This document shows, piece after piece, positions 32,179 to 44,300 of a stretch of DNA of 64,000 bases. The notes under the pieces were generated by a model that worked only from the letters and a program-made list of their open reading frames with translations, was not told the origin of the DNA and made no database searches. Numbering within the stretch: the first letter of the stretch is position 1; every line of letters starts with the position of its first letter. The stretch comes from Lophium mytilinum (Eukaryota; Ascomycota; Dothideomycetes; Mytilinidiales; Mytilinidiaceae). The stretch lies in contig MU004200.1 of the NCBI GenBank assembly GCA_010093605.1, forward strand, positions 254,155 through 318,154. Direction: 5' to 3'. A program made the translations under genes and the position numbers.

Positions 32179-34401
32179 CTAATTCCCCCCAAACCCACCA
32201 CGAAACCCGCCTCGAAACCCACCCGCAAACCCACCCCGTCCGCCCCTATTCCGCACCGCCTCCACCGCCCTCGCCTGCACCCCCCACCCACTATAATACC
32301 TCCCCGCCGCCGCCGCCGCCGACACAACCCCCCGCCCCTCCACCCTCCCGCCCGCCCGCCGAAAAACCTCAACCTGCTGCACCAACTGCGCCGCCACCTG
32401 CTGCCTCGCCCCCTCCATTTGCGCCGGATGCACACTCGGATCCAGCCTCTGCATCCCCGGCAGCGGCGCATGCCCCACAAACGGCTGCCCCTCCCGCAAC
32501 CACTTCTTTACCAGAGCCAGCAGCTGCGTCGCGTGCGCGCGGAAGTGCGCGTTGACGACGTCGCTCCACAGCGGGTTGAAGCGGCCGCTCAGCCAGGCGT
32601 GCTGCGCGTACCGCATCGTGACGTACTGGATGTCGTAGTTCCAGACGCGCGAGGTGTAGGTGCCCGCGGTGGCGGTTTGGCCCGGGTTGGTGGAGAAGGG
32701 GTCGGCGCAGAACAGCATGGCTTGGATGGAGACGAGGACTTGGAGCAGGGTGGATTCGCGCGGGTTCCAGGGCGAGCCGTGGAAGGTGTTGAGGATGGAG
32801 AGGCAGACTGGGGGAGGGGGTGTTAGCTTGGGTTTTTGTTTTTTGTTGTTTTTCTGGGAGGGAAAGGGGGAATACGTACCTTCGCCGTCGGCGTGGAGGT
32901 TTGGGCTGACTAGTAGTTTGCCTTCGGCGCCGCGGAAGAAGAACATTGGGGGCTTGTTTGGGTATTCGGAGGGCAGCAGGATGTCGAACTCGAAGAGGCC
33001 GAGCTCGTACGGTGTGTCCTCGGGGCCCACGATGATGGCTTTCATGACGTCGATTCGCGAGGAGCCGAAGAGCAAGAAGATGCCAGGAGGGAGGCCGGTT
33101 TTCAGCGTCGTTAGCTCGGTCATGATCTTTCGCATCCGGCCGGGCGCCCCGTTCTGCATGTTAGCAGCGGGGATGCCAAAGAAGTGAGAGCTTAGCATCT
33201 TGTTGTCGTCGACCTCCTTGACCCTCAGGTCATCCTCTTCGCGGTCCTTTTGCCGAGAGCGGGTCACGCCGCTGGCTTTTTCTTTGCCTAGGAGGAAGAC
33301 GGCCAGGTCGGATATTTGACGGCAGAGCCAGAGCATTTGCTTTGAATCGGGAGTGTTGAACACCGCGGGATTGTTCTGCGCGCCGCGCAGCATCATGGTG
33401 CTCTGGATCTCTAGCTTCTTCAGGCAATCGGCGATGCTGGAAGTCGTTTCGCTCGCGAGTTTGGCCCCGTGGAATGATAGATTTAGCATAGTGATATCGT
33501 CTTTCTTGACTCTTCGCGCGAGAAATATTGTCTTGTCTGTCAGAGAGTCATGGCGGCCGAGGAGGCGCAGGATGTCCAGCATGCTCTGGTAAAGATGTTT
33601 GCGATGGCTAGCATTCTCCAAAGAGTCATTCCGGAGAAGCTCTGCGATCCGGTCCAGGACTCTACTTGCGCGTAGCAGGGAGACAACGGCTGCCGGTGGG
33701 TTTTCGTCGTAGCTCGATCCGTGGCTTTTCGATGGCAACAAGACCGCTATCAGCTCAAATGTCCTGAGTGTTATGTTGTCTTTCTGCGACTCGGAGATTT
33801 GTGCTTTGGATTTCCCAGCGTCCGCCGCTACATCTGCCTGAGTAGTCATGCCCAGCATTGCGTAATCTTGGAAGGAGAAGCCTTGGTATCCCACGCCACC
33901 ATCTGTGGAGTACCGGACGTTCTCCCTCGCGGACTTGTCCAGCTTTCTGATATCCTCAACATGCATGTAATCGAAACCGCACATGATAGTCCATAGCATG
34001 AAGAGCTTTCCAGCGCTACAACAGGAGGAGACTTGGTAGCCTTGCTTGGTCGTGACCTTGGTTGTGCTGCGCGAGCAGTTTCCTAAGCAAGCTGACTGCT
34101 TCCGACATTTCGCGCATGTTATCTTGGAGTTGAGAGGTTCTAAGACAGCATCAGTGGTTATGCAAAGGATAAGGATCGACCGAATCTAATACTCACCCTG
34201 TTGTTGCATCCACTTTCGAGAGAGCGTGAGTACTGCTCCCTCTGCAGGAAACAACCGTGTACTGCAGCTTGAGCAACGCCAGTCTTTGACTGCTTGTGCA
34301 ACATCCGAAAAAGTGGCAAAAGTCTTCGTGGTCGCAGGTCGTCGCGACGATGAGGCAGAGCCTTTAGGTGGCGGTGACGACCCTTTCGATTGTTGTGGCA
34401 T
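32179..34401 (-). CDS. Large E2-like ubiquitin-conjugating protein with Cys-rich head and RGG tail
   Basis: Exons 34401-34197, 34139-32880 and 32807-32179; introns 57 and 72 nt; 697 residues. Head (~1-110): paired cysteines (WRCSSCSTRLFP, ITCAKCRKQSACLGNC, SSCCSAG), likely zinc-binding. Middle (~115-400): helical, no known domain. UBC fold ~405-545: PPGIFLLFGSSRIDVMKAII, GPEDTPYELGLFEFDI, EYPNKPPMFFF and VCLSILNTFHG with the catalytic Cys about residue 490. The exon 2/3 junction is one residue before that Cys. CADPFSTNPG resembles the UBE2O/BIRC6/UBE2Z-type E2 end. Tail: Gly/Arg repeats (GGFRGGFRGGFGGN), an RGG-like RNA-binding type. Role: a probable E2 or E2/E3 hybrid; substrate unknown. GC-rich low-complexity DNA at 32170-32420 encodes the tail. 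Confidence 0.85.
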
Positions 34402-35351
34402 AATGGCAAGGGTCTTGTTAATATATCGCAGTTGATTGTGTGGTTGAAATGATGGGTCGCGGATAAGGTAGTTTGGAGGTGTGAAACTGCAAAGAAAGAG
34501 AATGAACCCAGATAGATATAGGGACGTGTGGCCGCGTTAGTTGTCCATGTCGAGCATACGTAGCCATAGAATGCATGTGCGGGCTTCATGGTGAAAGACA
34601 CCGACATATAGTCGTAGACTCATGCCAAGATCCACTGACGACTGCCAGCATGAAGACGTGGTACGCTTGTGGAGGTGGCTGAACGTAAAGCCAGCGCGTG
34701 CGAAAGTCGTACAGTCCTAGGCCACAAGTCTGGGCACACGGACTCGGTTCCAACTTGCCCACTCAACACCACTGTTGGGGGTAGCCTGGCTATTGAGCAG
34801 GCAGTGAGTCAAGAGGCAGTCTAATATGTACCGCCTAAAGCTTGACATTGCGCTTGAGTCTTCGAAACCCTGCGGGGGACTCCAAGCAGTGGCGTACTAG
34901 TGTGCCCATACTTGTGGCCTGTCACTGTACTCTGACGAGGACGAGTGATGGAGTTCGAGTAACACGTATGGAGAAAGAAAAGTAAAAGGAGAAACGAGAT
35001 GGGAAAGAGCAGTGTGCAATAATTTGTTAAAGACATTATGAAGAGCTATCTCGCTATCAACAGTAAAGCCGCAAAACACGACAGGGGTATTTTGAACAGA
35101 AGTACACATCCGCTAAAATGCGCTTCCAGAAAAGAATGATCCAATCGACGAAGAAGAGAAAAATGCACAAAAAAGCTAGGCCATCGACAGCCCTAAGAAA
35201 TTGAAGAATAAAACATAGAAGAAAACCGTGCTCGCGATGAGCTTTTACTATACACTCCCCGTTGACCGCCACCTGTACAAATCTACAAAGAGAAACCCAC
35301 AACCCGACTTGCCCCCTTTTTGCGTAATCTTCACCCATCAAAGCGAACTCT
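34402..35351. other. Intergenic region, no gene seen
   Basis: 950 bp between the E2-like gene start and the stop of the giant gene, both on the minus strand. Contains the E2-gene promoter and a long 3' flank. Short frames only; no repeat or RNA gene recognised. Confidence 0.5.
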
Positions 35352-38300
35352 TCAATCCCCCTCCCAAGCCGGCGTCCACTCCATACCAGGATAACTAACT
35401 CCCCGCATGACCGGCTCATCCTCCTCCGCACTGAGCTCAAACGCGACGGGTCTCTGTCCACTCGAGCCGATCGCACCCATGTGGTAACCCCTCACACTCC
35501 CTCTACTGCGCTCCAGTTCTCTGGCTCTGGCCCTCGCGCGGTCCCGCTCCGCGCGTTCGCGTTCGCTCTCCACGCGCTCGAGCTCCGATTTCTGCAGCCG
35601 CTCGACGCGCTCGCGCTCTTCTTGCTCCAGGAGGCGTTGGCGCAGGATCGCAGAGCCCATCTCGATGGAGGAACGAGACGGCGAGGCAGCCATTGTGGAG
35701 GGCTGGGGGTGCTGGAGGATGGAGAGGGAGGGTTTGCGGCCTCGCTCGTTGGGCCCGTCGCCGGGAACGTACTCTTGCTGCGGTGGGGGTTGAGGCGCAG
35801 GGATATGCGACGGTGGCGGCATCTGAGGCGGTGGTGGCTGCAGTGTTGGTGACTGGGGCGGGTAGGTTTTCTCGTCGTTAAAGATTTGGCTTGGCTGCTC
35901 GTGAGTGGAGTATGAAGGGGGCGCTTCGTCGGCTGTAACGTCGTTGTTGTGGTGGTGAGGTACAATTTTCTCATGTGGCACACTTGGGGGAGGCGGCGGA
36001 GGTAGCATAGCCGTCATAGGGTTGACTGGGCTCGCTGCGTTTGCTAGATCTGGCGACATTGGAAGCGGGTACGCAGCTGGTTGCACGGGCCCACCGGCTT
36101 GGAGCTGAGAAGGGCGGATAGGGGCGGGCTGAGCTGGTTCTGGTGTCCGCGAATGGGGATGTTGTTGGAGCTGCATTTGTTGCGAGTGAGGACTTGAATG
36201 CTGCTGTTGAGGAGGAGGTATTTGATATGGCTGCGGCGAATGTCTAGGCAGCACCTCTTTGAAACCCGCGAGGGCTCCTGTTGTGCCTTGAGTACTGATA
36301 GGCCTGCCGTGACCTTGAGGCGGATTGGGAGAAGGTGTATTCCCGTTTCTCGATACCTGAGCCTGATTCTGCGCTTCCATCTGCTGTTGAAGCATCTGCT
36401 GATGCTTTATGTATGCAGCTTCATTCTCCACGCCTTCGTCAATGGGAAGACTTATATTATAAGGGCGTTCCTGGTGGCTACGTGTAGCTTCCGAGATACT
36501 TCCCATCCTAGGACTCTTCCCTTGCTGGATCTGCTGAGGCGGCCTCCCTGGCGAGGGATTGGATACAGGCGAGACCACTCGCGGAGAAGTTGAGCCACGA
36601 TGATCCCCAGCTGCAGCTGAGTCATACTGCGATTGGCCCGACACCTGAGGGGATCCCATAGCAGGCCTATGGGAGTCAGAGTATTGGCGTACAGGGCCAT
36701 TATAAGGCGAAGGAGACGATGACTTCCGCGCTGCGGTCGCTAGTTGGTTTGGAAGGCTCGGCGTGCGAGCTGTGGGAGCAGCATATTTAGCGGCACCATT
36801 GCTGTATGCTGCAGGAATTTGGGGAGTCTCATAACGAGGCTCAGATATCGGGGAGCTCACACTGCGCTGAGATACTGGCGAAGATAAGCCATTCGTGGAG
36901 CCATGCATTGAGGTTGGGGACGAAACACGACGCTGGTTTTGGGGATGAGGGGATGTAGCAGCTTCTTGGGCAATCGCTCCATAACCGACATTTCCGTGAT
37001 CATGGGAAAAGCGACCCGGGGCATAAAAGCCGCCAGGTGGAGGGGTTTCGCCCTCCTCATTGATCCGTCCTACAGTATGTTCAAACGAGGGGTTTGTCGG
37101 CGGGGGGCCAGGTCTTGAGTTCTGTGGGCTCATTTGTCTTGATTGTGGAGGCGGAATCGGAGAAACAGAAGGCGGAAAGCTAGGTGGTTGCTGGGTAGCA
37201 GATTGAGCAAGTAGTCTAGTCTCTCCATATGCGCTTGGATATTGTTGTGATCCCGGGGAAGTCTGAGCTGGAAAAGGAAGGGTTTGCTGGCCTCTTTGGG
37301 CAGATGGTGGATATTGTGGCTGTCTATATGCTTCCGAGGGATTTGGGGGCTGTCCGTAATACTGTTGAGTGGGTACTCCGTAGCCTTGAGCTCCTGGTGG
37401 TGGCTGCATACTTGTGCGCTGAGGTGCGTATCCTTGAACTCCTTGAGGGAGATATTGTAAAGGCATCCCTTGTTGTTGAGGAGGTATGTACTGTTGGGCT
37501 CCTTGTGGCGACGGCATCCCTGGACCCGCTCGCGGCTGTTGAGGTTGAGGCGCATATTGCTGCGGAAACACTGGTGGTTGTCCATAGCCTTGCGTCGGAT
37601 TCTGAAGTTGCTGAGGTTGTTGGATAGGAGCCTTTTGCCTCTTCTTCTCCTCCTTTGATAGCTTTTGGGGCTTCGTAGGCGGAACGTGGCCCGTCGACCC
37701 GTGCCTTCCAAACAAACTTCCGAGACCGGAGAACCGTCTTTTCTTCCCGCCATCCGGGAGGAGGGAAGTGGAGGCTCGCTGCGGCTGAGGTTTAGGAGGT
37801 TGCGGGGCGCCTGGAGGCGGAACCTGTGGAGGGATGCCTTTGAACGGCGCTGGACTTGTTGGATATCTCAAATCCACGCGAGAATCTGCGGCATGGGCGA
37901 CCCGGCTCTCTTGACTGAATTGCGACGCAGTGCCGACGCTCTGAGGACGACTGTTTGTTGAAGTGAAGATACTTGATTTGCGCTCTTTCTTCTTGTCCCT
38001 TATTTGTTCTGTTGGCAGGTCCCCAACACTAGACTGGTACGAGAAGGCACGGTGTTGATCATCTGGAGACATGAGCTGGGGGTTTATACGATCATTTGGA
38101 GTCACCTGTGCAGGAGGTGGCGTTTGTCGACTACCAAGTTTCTTGAAAACGGATCCAAGCTTAGGGCGTCCGGAATCTGGTGTGTTGGCCTGGCCTTCTC
38201 GGGCAGGTGGTCCTACTCCAGGCAGCTGATACTCGGCGCCTAGAAGACGAGGATCCATGGCTTGACGAGCCATCATCTGCTGTTGGGCTTCATATTCGTT

Positions 38301-41300
38301 TCGTGGTGGGGGGAATTGGGCTCCTTGCATCCGAGGATCCTGGGGCGATACTTGACCAGGCGTACGGCCTTGCAGCCTTGGGTCTTGAGGAGAGTACAGT
38401 TGACCTGGGGCAGTGCCCTGCTGTCGAGGGTCGCGGAAAATTGGCTGACCCGGTCCCATCGGGCCCACGGTTTGACCTGGCGGGGCTTGAACTCTTGGGT
38501 CTCCAATCTGCATCCTGGGGTCCTGAATCCTTGAGTCCTGCATCCTGCGGTCTTGCGTTTGTAACTGTTGGACCTTCGGGTCATTCAGCAATCGTGGGTC
38601 CTGTAGTCTCGGATCTTGCACTTTAGGGTCGTGCATCCTGGAATCCTGCCTAGACTGTCCTTGAGGAGGTAATTGCCCAACAGCCTGCTGCTGGGGTAAT
38701 ACTGAACCACCACGGCCTTGAAGCGGATCTTGCTGGCCTTGCATTGGCGCGACTGGTTGCGGAGGAGCCAGCGCCTGTGGTTGCCTCTCGCCATCAGTCA
38801 GTCCTCGTCCCACTGCTTTGGAGGTAGCCAAGGCTACCAAAGGGGGTGCGAAGCTAGGAGCTGGCGGACCTAAAGGAGGTGACACATGATCGTTCTGCTC
38901 TTGGGCTCTCGGTGACGTCGGAGCTGAAGCCAAAGGCTGCTGCACCGAACTAGATACCTGCGGCGACGCTGGTTGCCCAGATAATTGTTCTCTTTCCCCG
39001 TCTTCGGGGTACATCTCGCGATTTATCTGCTCTTGTGGTCTACCCTTAGCATCTCGTGGGAGCGAAACGAAGCTCATCGGCCTCGACCCCATGTTCCCTC
39101 CTCGCCGAGTGACAGGAGATTCTACACTACGATGGGTTTCTTGCTTTGGAACAGGAGTAACGATAGGAGAAGGCTGTTGTCGGGGCGGTTGCGGAGCTGG
39201 AGCAGAAGGCATAGGAGGAATCCTCACTGGCTCACCAGTTCGCTCATCATGCAAATCCTTTACGATGCCGTTATGGTCGGCGTAGAGGTCAAAACCGTCG
39301 TCGTGGATTGGAGAGAGATGCTCGCTGTTACGTTGTTGCGCAGGAACATGCAGTGTCTGGGGAAGAAGTGGTATATCCCCCGCCCTACCCGAACGATCGG
39401 ATACGGGCGAGTCTGCCACACCCTCAGCAGAGACGGCTTTGGAGATTGTTGAGAGCAGAGATTGAGAGCGATGAGCTCCAGCAAACGCTGAGACTTGACT
39501 GGGTTGCGATGGTTCACGAGCGATGACCTGGGGAACACGTTCGTGTTGTGTTGAGGGCTGCGCGGCTTGTGGTATTGTCGCTTGCGCTTGCTCTACCCCT
39601 TGAGGTCTAAAGTAACTCCCAACCTGCACGGTTTTAGCGGACTGCGGAGTCACGACTGTAGCAACGCCTTCTTGAGAGTAGTGCCTCGCAGCAGAAGGTC
39701 GATCATCGCGGAGAGACAGCTGCTCTTCGACGCTGCCGTTTTCCCATGAGTCCAAAGAGGACCTGGACGGTTCGTAGTCATCATCTACACCCTTATACGT
39801 CGTGTTTGCAACAGCGGCCGCATTAGAGGCAAAGGGTTGCCTTGGCGCGGTAACATTGACGGGGGCGACAACAGGACGACCATCTGACGGCCCGACGACC
39901 GCTTTAGTTGGCGTAGGCTCATCAGTCGCCGTTCCAGCGAAATCATTGCCACGCGAAGACACGGGAGACACGTCACCAACGCCAATTTGCTCCGTCTCGT
40001 AGGCCGGGCGTGGTGTCGGAGTTGATGTGCCTTCTCTCCCATCTGGCCGAATGGCGGCGGGGGCTCCGTCGCTAGCCACGCTTGCTTGACGGGCCGCAGC
40101 AACAGGGCTAATGTTCGCTAGGCGGTCCCTCGTAGGCTGCGAGTTAGAGGAGAGAAAACTCAGATCTAAGGGTGGGGGTGCTCTATCATCATCATCGTCC
40201 GAGGCGTCGTGGTCATCCGAGGATACAACGGGCGAGATATCGCCATGGTCTGACGCTTGCGGTCCAGATGTGGGGGAAACGTCCGCTGATCGATGCAATT
40301 GCCCTGGCGGCGCTGATGCGGGAAGAGCTTCGTAATGAAGCTGCGGCGGTCTGTCGTTGTCGTCAACCTCTTCCGCATGTACGTGCCCAGGAATTGCCCT
40401 TGAAGTAGGTAACAGATTATGACTAAGCTGCGGGGGCTGGTCATCTTCATCATATACCTGCGCCTGTCCACTCATTGGAGCTTGTGGGAGCTCGTCCATC
40501 TTATCAGGACTCGGTGGATTTGACACCAGTGGCCATGACGGCTCTTTCTTCTCGTACTCAGCACGAGTCTCAGCGTGTTGCCCAACAGCTTGTTCTGCTT
40601 GTTGATCTACTGGTTGCTGAGAAGCCGCAAGGTCTGTACTCTGTGTTCGTAGAGCATCCGTCACTGGAGGAGTGGAATGCCGAATCACAGACTGGAGATT
40701 GCGATGAGATTGGATCTCCCGTTCTCGCTCGTGCTGCTGCTGCCATCCTTCCATATCGCTAGGAATTGGAGGTACCGGGGGGACCTCGCCGTCTCTTTCG
40801 GCCTGCGCCAGGGAGAAGGCGCTTTTCGCAGGCGAGGGAAGAACGCCGAGACGGTCAGGCGCGCCTAAGGTCCGAGGGGGAGTCATGTTGACATCGTGTT
40901 GCGACGGCTGTTCCTGATTGTTCCATGAGTTGTGCTGCGAATGAGGATCATGTATATTCCAAGATTCAGGCGCAGCATAGGACTGAGGACGACTACCTTC
41001 CGTAGGGGGAGTCTCTCTCGGGGGCGTGTTTCTTGAGTGGACCGATCCATTGGCAAGATCGAAATGTTGATTCATGGGTAGCACGATGCTGGTAGGGCGT
41101 GACCGCGAGCGCCGGAATGGGGAGGAGAGTCTCCGTTTCTTGTCCTTAAGATCACCCTGATCGACCGAGCTCCTTCCGTTTTCGAACTGATTGGGTGCCG
41201 TGACCCATTCCGGGGGCTCTTCAGAGGGCTCGCGGGAGGTGGGAGCCGATGAGATGGACGATCGGGAAGCCTACATCACACAAACATCAACACGTGTTCA

Positions 41301-44300
41301 CAGTGGGAGAGTTCAAGGAGACAAGAGTAAATTAGCATTGTGATTATGAAAAGAGCTGTACATGGCCCTAGTCTCCCATGAGATAGTGTTTACAAATCAT
41401 GACGGGGTCGTGAGGCCATTGATATACAGTTTCGCAAGACAAAGCATTCGTAAGAAGCAAAACGCCCAGACGAAGTAAGAAAAGTAAGGGGATTAAAGGA
41501 ACGACGACGGCTTGGGAACGGTCGGCGACTCCCGAAAGCCCTTCCCACCCTTAAGCCGCCATCGCATGATTCGTCAATCGACACTGCAATCTAGAATGAA
41601 AATGAGGACGTAGCAATAGAAATCAATGATCTACCTTGTCTGATCCGCTCGACTTGAAGCGGCTTTTGCCCTTCGCAAACAGCCCTTTTGCTCCTGTAGT
41701 TGCCTTGCCTCCAAATATCCCAGCAGTATGCAACAAGTCTTTGCCCTTCTTTTCCAGTTGGTGACTAGTGATTCTGGTTCCTGTTCCTCCAGTCGATGGG
41801 GTCTGATGGGAAGGCGTGCCACCTGGAGTAGTAGGCGGGGCGCCAGGCGGCATCTGGGATGCGGCTGCATTATATTGCTCGTAGTACGGAGTCGCTGGTT
41901 GCTGTGCGTTGGATGCTGTGCTTTTTCCAAAGAGTGAGATTGAAGCAGTAGGCCTATGGCGCAAGGACCCTGAAGCCGGAGTTGCTATAGTCGGCCGCGA
42001 CGTCAAGCTGGACAAAGAAGCATGTTCGGGGTTTGCCGCTAGTGTCTTGCTCATCCACTCATTCAAACCATGATCCGTTGTTGCCCAGTAGTCCCGCGTT
42101 TTGTTGTACGTGGCGATACGATCCGAGGCAGATCTAATGGCAAGAATTTCTCGGAATCCCAAAGGCTTGCCCGAAGGAGAAATAGGCTGTGAGGACTTAG
42201 CTGTAGGTGGGCGTGGACCCAGCGGAGCCTCGTGAGAAGTAGGCCTTGGTGCTTGTAGAGCCTCTTCGACCTTTTGCTGCGCTTCCCTCTCTTCTGCCAC
42301 CTCTTCAGCTAGCCGCGGAGGCATATCTACAGCCTCGGGGTCGATAGCCGAGTTCACGACGTGTAGCCCTTCAGATGAAGAAGGCCGGTTTAGTGAAATA
42401 GGCGACGTCAGTTCGTTGACCTGATCATGGACCGGGCTTTCTGCCTTCTTGTTTACTTCAGATTGGTCTAGTAGACTCTTATTTTCAGGCTTTGCGTCCG
42501 GCTCTGCTACTTGAGGGACAATTTGGGCGCCCGACGTCGCGTGACCAGGACCAAAGTATGGCTCAGGAACTCTGGCATAAGCATCGTCGTGCGGCGACTC
42601 GATACCTGCACGCGCCGCAGAGGGACTCGCAACAGTCTCTGCCTGGGAGGGGGGTACTGTAGATGCATTTGAGATCTCTGGGCCTGAGTCTGCAGACCGT
42701 TCCCAGCTAAACCTGTTGTCCAGAAGACCAGGCCTCGGTTCTGAAGCGCTCTGTCTAGCCGAGGGGGCTGGCACTGCTTCATTTCCATATCTTGGCTGCA
42801 CCACAGATTGCCGAGCAACGTCCTTGTCTAGGTCTCCGTCGGCCCAATAGCTGTCATATTCACTTGGCAGAATCGAGCTCTCTCGGTTGTTTGAAGTGGG
42901 CGCACCAAGCTGGAGAGAAGAGTCGGACTGTTTCAGTGGGCTGAGGGTCCTGACGATATCTTTTCTCAGCTTATCGCTTTCCTGATCGTGAGGAGAAGGA
43001 TCTGTGCTAAGCTGCGGCAGCATAGGCGGCCTCGTCGGATTCATTTCGTGTGGTCCAGGGGTCAGGTCCTCAAAAGAATCATCCTTTGGAGGAGGTGACG
43101 GCGGATTGCTTGATTCTGCGGAAGAAACAGTCCTATCAAGCTGCAATGGGCGCAGAAAAACATTTCCAGATGCAGCCTTCGGGGCTGTATTGTTAGTGTC
43201 TGCGTCGCTTGCTCCCATACCGACGGATGCCTTGATGGCTTCACCCATCGCGCTTCCAGCTGCTTGTAGAGCAGCAAGGGCATCGGATTTGGGTGGGGCA
43301 GCAGAATGCCGCTGTGTAGTAGGCGTCAAATCAACCTCTTCATCCCCATCAGTCTTCTTTTCCACATCCGCAGCTGCTTGTGACAGTCCTCCACCCAATT
43401 GGCGATCCTTATTAAGCTGCTCCAGTGGCGTTGGTGCAGTTGTAGCATATGACTCCCATTGACCAGGCAATTTAGGTCTGAAACTGGGCTCACGATCTGC
43501 AGTCGGCCGTAGTGATAATGGCTCCTTCACTGGACTACTGTCACGAGTGCTGGGTTTGCTTTTGTTGGCTGAGATCATGCTGGGCAAGTCCTCCTGACTC
43601 CGCTCCCATGATGCGATGCTAGAATGGGTAGAGCCCCGCCGCGATTCCGATATGCCACCGAACTTTCCAGCAAGTTCCTGAACCCTTCCCTTATTGGGTG
43701 ACTCCGATCGAGATCTCGGAGCGCGTTCCAGATCCGAGGTCATCCCTTGATGAGACTCAAGGAACGATCGTTGAGACTCTTTCTCCGCCTCGCCCACCGC
43801 CAAGCCAGGAGCGTCTGGGAGTTTCTTCGCATCAGTGGCGATATCAGCCTCCCTAGTCGCGTAGTTCGGCAGCGTACTGTTGTCACCGCCAATGGGCTTT
43901 CCTGATGACAGTGGGTTCAATGTACTGAGAACAGCAGCTTCAGGTTCTGGGATCGCCTTCTGAGGTTCGAATGCTGGCGATCGCGCTGGACTCTCTGCAG
44001 GGCTTGGTGTGTGTAGACCTGTCTGATGTGGAGGAGTGCCCACAAGCGACCCAGAAGAAACGTTCCGAGAATGAGCAGGGGATGGTTTCCTATTAACTTT
44101 ATATCCATCTCCAAGCATTGCCCCGGATGGAGGCCTCGATGTTGGCGTGCTTGTCTCGCTTGTCTCTTCTGCAATCGCTGGAGTCGAAGATTCAGCACCA
44201 CCAATGTTTCTAGCTTTTAGGGCTGAAGTAGCAGAGCTTGGCACGCGGCTCATTATAGGGCTTATTCCATAAGAGCTCTCGGTATTGCTCCTAGATACCC

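Noticed and set aside
37130-40762. Long frames on both strands inside the giant gene.
   Set aside because: Shadows of a Gln/Pro/Ser-rich coding region with biased codons; only the long minus-strand frame is continuous.
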